Shown: one piece after another, positions 19,164-26,744 of the stretch
Layout of the letters: each line of letters starts with the position of its first letter
How positions within the stretch are numbered: position 1 is the first letter of the stretch
Notes under the pieces: generated by a model
What the model was told of the DNA's origin: nothing
Seen by the model: only the letters and a program-made list of their open reading frames with translations
Databases searched by the model: none
Origin: Anaerolineaceae bacterium
Lineage (GTDB): Bacteria; Chloroflexota; Anaerolineae; Anaerolineales; Anaerolineaceae
Assembly (NCBI GenBank): GCA_012797695.1
Contig: JAAZOQ010000081.1
Location: forward strand, 1 to 35,455
DNA length: 35,455 nucleotides
Direction of reading: 5' to 3'
Translations under genes and position numbers: made by a program

Positions 19164-19391
19164 TTACTCCACTCGTTTCGTTGATCGCTTGGCGCCAGTT
19201 TGGACAGCGCGGATGCGTTCATCGACGCGCTGGTCGTGTGTTTCGATCCGTTCGCTGATCTTGTCCAGCGCTTCCAGGTAACGTTCGTCGCGTTTGTCCA
19301 TCGACTCCTGGTAGCGTTTCTGTAATTCCAACGTAAACCAGATGAAAGCGCCGAGCGCAGGGATCTGCGTGATCAGGCTGCTCCAATCCAT
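19164..19391 (-). CDS. Small membrane-anchored coiled-coil lysis-module protein
   Basis: 75 aa; N-terminal hydrophobic segment then charged helix. Confidence 0.6.
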   Translation of the reverse strand: MDWSSLITQIPALGAFIWFTLELQKRYQESMDKRDERYLEALDKISERIETHDQRVDERIRAVQTGAKRSTKRVE

Positions 19392-19396
19392 TGGAA

Positions 19397-19951
19397 TTAC
19401 TCAGGCAGTTCAGGGTCGGGCAAGGGGACGGGTTTTTTGTCCAGCCCAATGGCCGCAATTGTCCCGCCGATCAGCACGGCAAAGCTGATCACAGACTCAG
19501 AGGTAATACCGTCTGGCAGGCTCAGGCCAAAGGCGTCCAGGATGGTAATCAAGACGCCCACGACAGCCACGTAAAACTTGCGAGAGACCAACAGCCCACG
19601 CCAACCGTTGCCCGGGTCATAGGATAGGGCCACGACGTAGGCTACGATCACTACCACGAAGCCGGAAAGACTGGCAACGTTCAAGGGGTTGGGTAAGACG
19701 TGGAATGCGTCCAGTAGAAGGATGACAAAGCCCAGGGCTGAGGCCCAGAACTTGCGTGAAGTAAGCATGCCTGCCAGGGTGTTCCCGCTGGGATTGATGG
19801 CGAAGGCCACCACGTAACCGGCCGCGATGACACTCAACCCGGCAGCATGCTCCACATCGAGGTCGAAGCCGGGAATGAACGAACTGGTCACGACGACCAA
19901 CAGCGTCAGCAGTGCAACCCAAAAAATACGGTTTTGAAACATGGATTTCAT
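19397..19951 (-). CDS. Holin-like membrane protein with internally repeated TM units
   Basis: Start MKSMFQNRIFWVALL at 19951 with SD AGGAGGT; repeats SRKFWASALGFVILLLDAF / SRKFYVAVVGVLITILDAF. Confidence 0.7.
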   Translation of the reverse strand: MKSMFQNRIFWVALLTLLVVVTSSFIPGFDLDVEHAAGLSVIAAGYVVAFAINPSGNTLAGMLTSRKFWASALGFVILLLDAFHVLPNPLNVASLSGFVVVIVAYVVALSYDPGNGWRGLLVSRKFYVAVVGVLITILDAFGLSLPDGITSESVISFAVLIGGTIAAIGLDKKPVPLPDPELPE

Positions 19952-19978
19952 AGACACCTCCTGGGGGTTAAAAACGAA

Positions 19979-20007
19979 GCGCCCGACACCAAAATGGTGC
20001 CGGGCGC
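19979..20007 (-). terminator. Terminator-like hairpin in the leader of the late operon
   Basis: Minus strand GCGCCCGGCACCA-TTT-TGGTGTCGGGCGC (12 of 13 paired) followed by TTCGTTTTTAA, just before the SD of the holin gene. Confidence 0.7.
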
Positions 20008-20066
20008 TCATCTCCGACGGTAGCCCGAACAATGATCGGGCTTGCAACTTTAATTCTATCTTAGTA

Positions 20067-20095
20067 ATGGTACGGCTAAATATTTATTATGTCAA
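20067..20095 (-). promoter_or_regulatory. Candidate late promoter (TTGACA-17-TACCAT)
   Basis: Minus strand -35 TTGACA at 20090-20095 and -10 TACCAT at 20067-20072, in an AT-rich intergenic region. Confidence 0.5.
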
Positions 20096-20133
20096 TTAGA
20101 TTTACTGTAAATAGCCTGGAGTATGCGTTCACT

Positions 20134-20349
20134 TCATGGAAACCACTTTCTCTTTTCTCCACATAACGAACAAGAAACGTCGGTTACATAGCCTTCTATG
20201 ACAGCGATGACTTCCGTTTCTGTTTTTCCAAACAGTTCTTCTTCTAAGGCTTTGCGGTAGAGGAACAACCTTTGGATTCCACTGCTATTTCTACATACGT
20301 GTCCTAAAACATGGTTATTCTTACACCGCCAGGGTTTATTCCCGTTCAT
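20134..20349 (-). CDS. Zinc-ribbon-like small phage protein
   Basis: MNGNKPWRCKNNHVLGHVCRN...VTDVSCSLCGEKRKWFP; 14-bp overlap with the methyltransferase gene. Confidence 0.65.
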   Translation of the reverse strand: MNGNKPWRCKNNHVLGHVCRNSSGIQRLFLYRKALEEELFGKTETEVIAVIEGYVTDVSCSLCGEKRKWFP

Positions 20350-21130
20350 TTTCGAGTCCAATGGTAGAGTTATTCTCATAATCCGGCAATGCTTGTAATC
20401 GCTGCCGGATCACGTCTACATATTCCGCGGCGCGCTCGAAGCCGAGGGCGTTGCGGCCGGTTTCCTGGCAGGCAACCAGTGTCGTGCCGGAGCCCGCGAA
20501 TGGATCCAGTACCAATTCACCGGGGTTGGTGTAGGTCAAGACCAGCCAACGAAGCAGCTCGAGCGGTTTCTGGGTAGGGTGTAGAGATTTTCCATTGCGG
20601 TTGGAGAATTCGATCACATCGATGGGGTAGCGCCGGCCATCATTGATTACTTCCCGACTTTTACCGGCCCAGCCGTAATGGCTCGACCTCGAAGAAGATC
20701 GATCTCGCTTTACATATGGTTTTCCGGGTGTGAACTGAGGGTTATAGGTAGAAGCGGCACGTTTCCCGTCGTTGGAACGCCTGAAGTACCGGGAGAAAAT
20801 CAACACGTTCTCGTGGGCGCGCAACGGCCGTTCTCTGGCCGATAGGAACCCCATGGCGCAGGTCTTCTTCCAGATCAACTCGTAACGAAACCATTTGCGA
20901 TTGGATACGATCAGGTCTGTGGTGAACGGTTGTTGCGAGAACACGGCCACCACACCGTTGGGCTTGATCACCCGCCTAATCTCTTGCCACCAGGTTGCCA
21001 GATCGATCTTGTCGTCCCACGACAGATCGGTGGTTCCGTAGGGCGGATCGGTGACGACGGCATCTACCGAATTAGACTCTAATAACGGGAGGAACTGAAA
21101 ACAATCGCCGTGCCGGACTTCGATGCTCAT
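20336..21130 (-). CDS. DNA methyltransferase (DPPY-type, beta-like order)
   Basis: VVTDPPYGTTDLSWDD ... HPTQKPLELLRWLV ... LDPFAGSGTTLVAC; start MSIEVRHGD at 21130. Confidence 0.92.
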   Translation of the reverse strand: MSIEVRHGDCFQFLPLLESNSVDAVVTDPPYGTTDLSWDDKIDLATWWQEIRRVIKPNGVVAVFSQQPFTTDLIVSNRKWFRYELIWKKTCAMGFLSARERPLRAHENVLIFSRYFRRSNDGKRAASTYNPQFTPGKPYVKRDRSSSRSSHYGWAGKSREVINDGRRYPIDVIEFSNRNGKSLHPTQKPLELLRWLVLTYTNPGELVLDPFAGSGTTLVACQETGRNALGFERAAEYVDVIRQRLQALPDYENNSTIGLENERE

Positions 21131-21151
21131 AAAGGTCTCCGTTAAAGAAAA

Positions 21152-21179
21152 GGGCAGACAAAATGCATTTTGTCTGCCC
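21152..21179. repeat. 28-bp perfect palindrome upstream of methyltransferase gene
   Basis: GGGCAGACAAAATGCATTTTGTCTGCCC; followed on the minus strand by TTTTCTTT. Confidence 0.95.
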
Positions 21180-21225
21180 GGGATCTGTGCCTCGTTGCAA
21201 GCGATTCTATTATAGTACATGTATT

Positions 21226-21447
21226 CTATATTTCGCCAACAGTTCTGTCCCTTACCAGAATACTGGCGTGTACGTCAATGATGTCGATACGGCCATTCTT
21301 GAACAGGATGCCCATCTGACCCCAACCACCCTGATCGCGAATCAAAATCATAGCCTGGACCAACTTATCGACTTCGGTCTGGGACAGGAAGTCGCTGATC
21401 GAAGGGGGGTGATCACAGGAGACTTTATTCGTAGGCGGCCCGTTCAT
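21226..21447 (-). CDS. Hypothetical small protein
   Basis: MNGPPTNKVSCDHPPSISDFLSQTEVDKLVQAM...; ATGA overlap with the next upstream gene. Confidence 0.6.
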   Translation of the reverse strand: MNGPPTNKVSCDHPPSISDFLSQTEVDKLVQAMILIRDQGGWGQMGILFKNGRIDIIDVHASILVRDRTVGEI

Positions 21448-21680
21448 CCTTCGTCGACCTCGACGTATTCCATCCGGCAGTTCTCGCACCGGCAACGGTG
21501 AGCCCAATATTCGTGAGCAGCTTCGGCCACGCGGTTCTGCATCACATCCATAGCGCTTTTCGACGTATGTGCCTGCCGGCAGGCCAGCGTCCAAGCCTGA
21601 TTTAATTGCAGCCCCGTCGTACATAACACCAAGTGCAAATGCATGCGGCCGACATGTTGGTTGAGCTTATGCGTACTCAT
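21444..21680 (-). CDS. Hypothetical small Cys-containing protein
   Basis: 78 aa; overlapping start/stop with neighbours; CRCENCRMEYVEV. Confidence 0.6.
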   Translation of the reverse strand: MSTHKLNQHVGRMHLHLVLCTTGLQLNQAWTLACRQAHTSKSAMDVMQNRVAEAAHEYWAHRCRCENCRMEYVEVDEG

Positions 21681-22495
21681 GAATCTACCGTTTCCGTAGA
21701 AACGCTTGCCGGAGTAATGTACCTGGAGCGCGCTGCCCCGGAAACGAGGTCGACGTACGTGGCGAATTTGTGCAAATCGCGTGTCAGTAACATACGCACC
21801 AGATAATCGGTCGCTTCGGCAGCGATACGCTGGTTGATTGCCAGCCCCTGGCTGTCGAGCATGGCTAGGTCAGCGCAAGATAAGCCCTCCTCACTGGTCT
21901 GCGTCTCTGGCTGCAAGGTGAGCAGCTCGGGATGTTGCTGGGAAGGCAATGGCAGCCAGGAGCAAAACCCGGTCAATTCGAACGGCCTGGCCGGCCGGTT
22001 GTGTCCGCAGCCCAGCAATACTTGCCCGGCAGCTTTGTGGTTTCCACAGTCCAGCCACCAATCGAGCACGCTGCTGGAATAATGACCAGCCACTGCTTTA
22101 CAGATGGCTTTACGGGCCTCGGCGTTATCGACGCAGCCGATATATAGCTTCAACTCGTTCTGATGATTCTGAGTCGAACGAAAAGGCTGAGGAAACCAGG
22201 TCACCGGTACTCCCCAGGCCAGGCCGTAACGGGTAGCCAGGGCTTCAGCTTTATTGTGTCCCACTTCGGCAAGGCAAAAATTCTGGCGGTAACAATTCTT
22301 CTGCTCGACCTGGTCTGGGTCCACGAACGTCACGCGGATACATTTTTGAAACTTTTCTTGCAGCAGGCGCGCCACGCGTACTATGGATGGCGCCAGCCAG
22401 GATCCGGTGCCTCCACAGCCGATCAGGGTAATATCGACTTCATTGGTGGAAGGCAACAACAGCCGGCAGGCCTGCAAGTAATCCAGATCAATCAT
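21677..22495 (-). CDS. PRTRC system ThiF-family (E1-like) protein
   Basis: ITLIGCGGTGSWLAPSIVRVA (Rossmann), VTFVDPDQVEQKNCYRQNF, conserved SCADLAMLDSQGLAINQRIA. Alternative start at 22504. Confidence 0.88.
   Translation of the reverse strand: MIDLDYLQACRLLLPSTNEVDITLIGCGGTGSWLAPSIVRVARLLQEKFQKCIRVTFVDPDQVEQKNCYRQNFCLAEVGHNKAEALATRYGLAWGVPVTWFPQPFRSTQNHQNELKLYIGCVDNAEARKAICKAVAGHYSSSVLDWWLDCGNHKAAGQVLLGCGHNRPARPFELTGFCSWLPLPSQQHPELLTLQPETQTSEEGLSCADLAMLDSQGLAINQRIAAEATDYLVRMLLTRDLHKFATYVDLVSGAARSRYITPASVSTETVDS
21686..21706. promoter_or_regulatory. parS-like palindrome GTTTC-CGTA-GAAAC
   Basis: TACCGTTTCCGTAGAAACGCT at the 3' end of the ThiF gene. Confidence 0.6.
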
Positions 22496-23144
22496 CGAAG
22501 ACATCCAACACCTCCGGTTCTTCGATTTCGACGTTGTTCGAGTCCATGGCCCGGGCTGCACTATTCACGTCGTGAACACCGGCAGGCAGGTCGAAGATCC
22601 AGCGCGCCGGGATCCCCCAGAAGTGGCCATAGACGCCGGCGCGTACTGCGATGGACGGGTTGTGCCCCAGGTTGCCCAGCACAGCGAAGATGCGGAATCC
22701 GGCCTGTTCGTCGTGATCGTCGGTCTTGGAAAAATACGGCTGCATATTGTGATGGCTATGGATCTCGATCATCGTGTCACTGCCACTGGCGTACGGATCG
22801 ACCGGGAATACGCTACCTTTGCTCTGCACCTGCTCGGGCAGTGCCAACCGCCATGGGTTAGGTGAAAGGTAGAAAAGAATCTCCTTGTCACCGGCCCGGA
22901 AAGCCATCTCGAACATGCGTCCAACCAGCCAGGCCGGGACAGGTTTGTATACCCGAACAAAAGGTTGCACCTGTGCCAAACCGCGAATCTCGTTGTTAGT
23001 AGCCGCCACCCAGATCAGCGCTTCCAGGCCTGGGCGGCTGGCGCGCACGAAAATACCGTTGCTGCCGATGACGTACTCATACAGGCCAGCTGGCGCCGGC
23101 GGCAACGTTTCTTGGCGTGCAAAGATATGGTTTACGAACATCAA
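22488..23144 (-). CDS. PRTRC system protein A (JAB/JAMM peptidase-like)
   Basis: JAMM-like MIEIHSHHNMQPYFSKTDDHDEQ in a 218 aa protein, next to ThiF and the E2-like gene. Confidence 0.85.
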   Translation of the reverse strand: MMFVNHIFARQETLPPAPAGLYEYVIGSNGIFVRASRPGLEALIWVAATNNEIRGLAQVQPFVRVYKPVPAWLVGRMFEMAFRAGDKEILFYLSPNPWRLALPEQVQSKGSVFPVDPYASGSDTMIEIHSHHNMQPYFSKTDDHDEQAGFRIFAVLGNLGHNPSIAVRAGVYGHFWGIPARWIFDLPAGVHDVNSAARAMDSNNVEIEEPEVLDVFDD

Positions 23145-23833
23145 CGCACCTCCAATAAAGAATCGATGACCCGGCCGATGGTAAAACCATTGGCAAGGGG
23201 AACCAGGTCATTTGCCGGATAGGTATGCGTTCCGGCTAGACTGCGCAGTTGGGAGCGTATGTCCTTCTCGCATTTTTTCGATTTTCCATTCACCAGATGG
23301 TCGTTGAATGGAGAGGCGAAGAATAATTCCCAGACCTGCCGGGCTTTGCCGGGACTAGCTTCTCCGGGGGTATTACTACCCCAGCATACCGAGCCATTGT
23401 CGTTGACGTTGGGAAATGGGGCCTTATAAGCGCGCTCGCCCGGGTCGAAGTGTTTGCTGTGTAATGCCCAAACGTAATAGTTGAGACCTGTTCCCAGTAA
23501 GACGGTGCGTGGCAGGGGAACGAGCAGGCTTTCGCCATCGATGATGATCGTCGCATTCTGTGCCGGTGGACTATAGACGTACCACAGACCATTGGCATTT
23601 CGGCCGGTGCGTACCGTACCGGCGGCAAACCACCCGGAGTCGATCTCGACGTGGTGAATGGCAGCCATTACGTCGGCTACGGTGACGAACTTGCTGGACA
23701 TACCATCTCCGTCTGGATAGCGGAACAGGAAATGCCCCTCCAAAAAATAGAGGATACCGTTCACTTTGAATTCCGGCGGGCGGATCGATGCAGGATCGAT
23801 TACCATGATTGGATCACAAGTGGTTTGTAACAT
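23141..23833 (-). CDS. PRTRC system protein B (E2-like)
   Basis: YKAPFPNVNDNGSVCWGSNTP (E2-like active-site region with Cys) plus position beside A. Confidence 0.82.
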   Translation of the reverse strand: MLQTTCDPIMVIDPASIRPPEFKVNGILYFLEGHFLFRYPDGDGMSSKFVTVADVMAAIHHVEIDSGWFAAGTVRTGRNANGLWYVYSPPAQNATIIIDGESLLVPLPRTVLLGTGLNYYVWALHSKHFDPGERAYKAPFPNVNDNGSVCWGSNTPGEASPGKARQVWELFFASPFNDHLVNGKSKKCEKDIRSQLRSLAGTHTYPANDLVPLANGFTIGRVIDSLLEVR

Positions 23834-24725
23834 TGCCTTCCTCCTTTGCCGTTGTCTCGCCGGCCCAGATATCCATCAGGGTTCGGGCGGAGGACGTTAC
23901 CTTGACACGGGCTTTTTTGATCAGGCATTGCAGATAGACTTCGAAGATTTGGCCGGCGAGACCAGGCTCTTGCAAGAAGCGCCGGTCGGCTTCTCTGAGG
24001 GCAGACTGGATCTCAATGGCTTGTTGGTACTCTTTGGCCAGAGCACGGATGCCGTCCACGTTGAACGGCGGCAGGCCCCAATCGCCTGCGTTTTCGTCGT
24101 ACAGGTTGAAATCGAAGTAAAGATTCCCGGATTGATAACAGCACACGTCACAGGCCAGGCTAAAACACCCCAACCCGCGCATCTGTAAGGTGCGGTCGAA
24201 GCGTTCCCAATCGAAGCCCTCTGAGTCACCGATGATAGGAACGGTGAAGTTCCATCCCCATCGTTCAATAGCCTGCTCCAGGCGTTCGAACTCTCCGAAT
24301 CGGAGCAAGGTGAAGAACACGTACATAGCTAATCCGTCCGATGTGTCCTGGAGGTCCTCGACGAGTTCTTCCCATTCATCCCAACCCATTGGATATCCGA
24401 GTGGTTCGGGGATCAGGTAGTAGACGTCGTTATCCAGGGCCAACGATTCCATGTAATCTATGTCGATGGGCGCGATTTCATAGATCGATTCCAACAACGC
24501 GCCCCGAATCAGATCGGTGTCGTTTCTGTCCAATAACCGACCAAAGTTGGCGGCCGCTTTCGAAAAGGCGGCCTGGTCCATCTCGGCCAGTATCCGGCCA
24601 CAGGTGATCACGAAATGCATGTCAGATAGCAGGTTGGTTGCTGTCAGCAGGCTGGGCTGTTTCCGCTCACGAAGGCGGGTACGAACGTCGGCCAGGCTCG
24701 GGCCAGTGACGATGGCCGTTTCCAT
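23814..24725 (-). CDS. Candidate PRTRC system protein F (by position)
   Basis: 303 aa ORF between C-like and B-like genes; family assignment mainly from gene order. Confidence 0.5.
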   Translation of the reverse strand: METAIVTGPSLADVRTRLRERKQPSLLTATNLLSDMHFVITCGRILAEMDQAAFSKAAANFGRLLDRNDTDLIRGALLESIYEIAPIDIDYMESLALDNDVYYLIPEPLGYPMGWDEWEELVEDLQDTSDGLAMYVFFTLLRFGEFERLEQAIERWGWNFTVPIIGDSEGFDWERFDRTLQMRGLGCFSLACDVCCYQSGNLYFDFNLYDENAGDWGLPPFNVDGIRALAKEYQQAIEIQSALREADRRFLQEPGLAGQIFEVYLQCLIKKARVKVTSSARTLMDIWAGETTAKEEGNVTNHL

Positions 24726-25153
24726 CAGAACCCCAGAATAACTGCCGGCGCCGGCTGGGCAGCTGAGCGGGCCAGACGCCTGGACATAGATTCAATGGCT
24801 TCGGCCTGCTCTTCCCCCTCAGCCAACGCCCGGTCGATACGTTCGTCCATTTCCAGGACCTGGACCAGATCTACCTGGTCTCTTTCGTCCATGGCTTGCA
24901 ACTCTTCGTAAAGCTGGATGATCGGATTCTTCCTGCCTTGGCAGCGGATCAACTCTGTCAGGGCGATGCCCTTCGTGCCAGCGCGTTTTACGATGGTGAT
25001 GGTCGTCACTCCATCCTTTTCTACCCGGGTAAGCATGGCGTTGCTCACCTGGGGGAAGAATGGAGTCATGGCACGCTTGACGGTTTCGTCGTTGGCGCCG
25101 ATCTCTTCAGGAACGGGGATCGTTTGTCCCTCGATTACTACGTTGTAAGTCAT
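24725..25153 (-). CDS. PRTRC system protein C-like ubiquitin-like protein with C-terminal extension
   Basis: MTYNVVIEGQTIPVPEEIGANDETVKRAMTPFFPQVSNAMLTRVEKDGVTTITIVKRAGTKG then about 80 further residues. Confidence 0.7.
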   Translation of the reverse strand: MTYNVVIEGQTIPVPEEIGANDETVKRAMTPFFPQVSNAMLTRVEKDGVTTITIVKRAGTKGIALTELIRCQGRKNPIIQLYEELQAMDERDQVDLVQVLEMDERIDRALAEGEEQAEAIESMSRRLARSAAQPAPAVILGF

Positions 25154-26478
25154 TGTTGGTCTCCATTCGCAAATTGGCTGCGCAGCTCTCGAACCAGGCT
25201 GAGAAGCTGCTCGGGGAATGTGATTTGTGCCTGGCGTGCCATAGCCACACGTGGTAGATCCTGATTGACACGCGCTCCAATCATTACAGCTCTTCCTTGT
25301 GGGTGCCCATCGTCTGGCCAGCAGGTTAGGGTCATCGTAATGGTGGAGGCTGCCCAGGTGGGCGTCTTTTCAGTCGGTTTCTCACCGGTGACCTGGTCGG
25401 CTTCTGGCCGGGTTGGTTGTGGAGGCTGTACGGATTGGGGCGCCAGTGATTGGCTGTGGCTTTCCTCAAGGGAAATTTTCTGGATCGTCTCTGCCACCGG
25501 CTGGGTCTCGGGTTCTGGTCGGGGCAGGGGCATGGAAGCCGGCTGGGTAGGGGTATATTCGACCTCCGGGGCACAGTTCTCATCATCTGCAGTCTGCGAT
25601 TCTCCCTGGAGTATTGTTTCCCCGGAAGCGCTCGGTGCAGGAAGCTCCCCAGTGCCATGGCTTTCCTGGAACACCGTTTCCACGGAAACGGTCGAAGGTG
25701 CCCAGGATTCTGGTGTAACCTCTGTTTGGCGGGGTGGTGCTGCCGGCATGGGTTGCGGCCGATTGACGGTGTAGCTCATCTGGCGAATACGCTCTAGAAG
25801 CAGTTCCGGAGCCTCGCCGGCGCATGCTGCAGCGACAATCGAGGAGGGCCTCAGGCGTTCGTCTTGCAACGTCTCTCCTGCTTCCAACTGCCAGGTGGAA
25901 ATATCGTACAGGACCAGCAGTGACCTGGCTGCGCCCTCGGTAATCTGCCCGCCGGCCAGGTGGTCTTGGATCTGTCCTGGTAACTTCAGCAGGCGCAGTT
26001 TATTGCGTACGGCCGAGCCCCCCAGGCCGAATAGAGCGCCGATCTCGCTGCTCGTCTTGCCGAACTCATCCCGGTAGACCTGCATGGCTCGGGCTTGCTC
26101 GATCACATTTAGGTCTTTCCGGTCACTATTCTCTCTCACTGCCAGTTCGAACATGGTGAGATCATCCAGTTCCCGGACGATCACCGGCATGACCGCAAAG
26201 CGGGTCATGGCTACGATGTCATCGACTGGCAGATCGCCGCGTTGAATTTGCCGGTTAAGCAGTTTGAAGGCAGCCAGACGAGTGTGCCCGAAGGCCAGTT
26301 GTATCCCGCCGGTGCTGCGCCGGCCAATGGGAATTTGTATCAGGTCGCGCACGAAGATCGATCTGGCAATCCGTTCCACGTGTTCGGGGTCCTCGGCCAA
26401 CCGGGTTTGGTATGGGTTGGGTGCGATCCATTCCAACTCGATCAGCTCTGGGGTGTATTCGATGGCTTTCCCGCTCAT
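25150..26478 (-). CDS. parB: PRTRC system ParB-family protein
   Basis: Start MSGKAIEYTPELIELEWIAPNPYQTR; ParB/Srx box-like GIQLAFGHTRLAAFKLL, HTH GKTSSEIGALFGLGGSAVRNKLRLLKLP. Confidence 0.88.
   Translation of the reverse strand: MSGKAIEYTPELIELEWIAPNPYQTRLAEDPEHVERIARSIFVRDLIQIPIGRRSTGGIQLAFGHTRLAAFKLLNRQIQRGDLPVDDIVAMTRFAVMPVIVRELDDLTMFELAVRENSDRKDLNVIEQARAMQVYRDEFGKTSSEIGALFGLGGSAVRNKLRLLKLPGQIQDHLAGGQITEGAARSLLVLYDISTWQLEAGETLQDERLRPSSIVAAACAGEAPELLLERIRQMSYTVNRPQPMPAAPPRQTEVTPESWAPSTVSVETVFQESHGTGELPAPSASGETILQGESQTADDENCAPEVEYTPTQPASMPLPRPEPETQPVAETIQKISLEESHSQSLAPQSVQPPQPTRPEADQVTGEKPTEKTPTWAASTITMTLTCWPDDGHPQGRAVMIGARVNQDLPRVAMARQAQITFPEQLLSLVRELRSQFANGDQQ
25672..25695. promoter_or_regulatory. 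parS-like palindrome GTTTC-CACG-GAAAC
   Basis: CACCGTTTCCACGGAAACGGTCGA inside parB; a degenerate copy GTTTC-CCCG-GAAGC sits about 60 bp away (25616-25629). Confidence 0.65.
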
Positions 26479-26744
26479 GCTTTTCCTCCAGGCCCGGCCT
26501 GTACCGCCGGGTCGTCTAACTTGTTGGCCGCCGGTGTTTGTACCAGGTCGGGCTCGATGATAGATACTCCCCCCATGGCGTCGATAATACGTTCGATACA
26601 CTTGGCCAATTCCTGATCGTCGATTTGCATCACGACGCCTCGCTGTGCGCGCACAGTCGGGAGCAGGCTTACCAGGCCGTCGATAAGGTCGTCGAACCGG
26701 GCCTGGTGGTAATAATTCTGGAATACAACGAACATCGTTTTCAT
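26475..26744 (-). CDS. Hypothetical protein of the parB operon
   Basis: 89 aa, 4-bp overlaps with both neighbours. Confidence 0.6.
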   Translation of the reverse strand: MKTMFVVFQNYYHQARFDDLIDGLVSLLPTVRAQRGVVMQIDDQELAKCIERIIDAMGGVSIIEPDLVQTPAANKLDDPAVQAGPGGKA

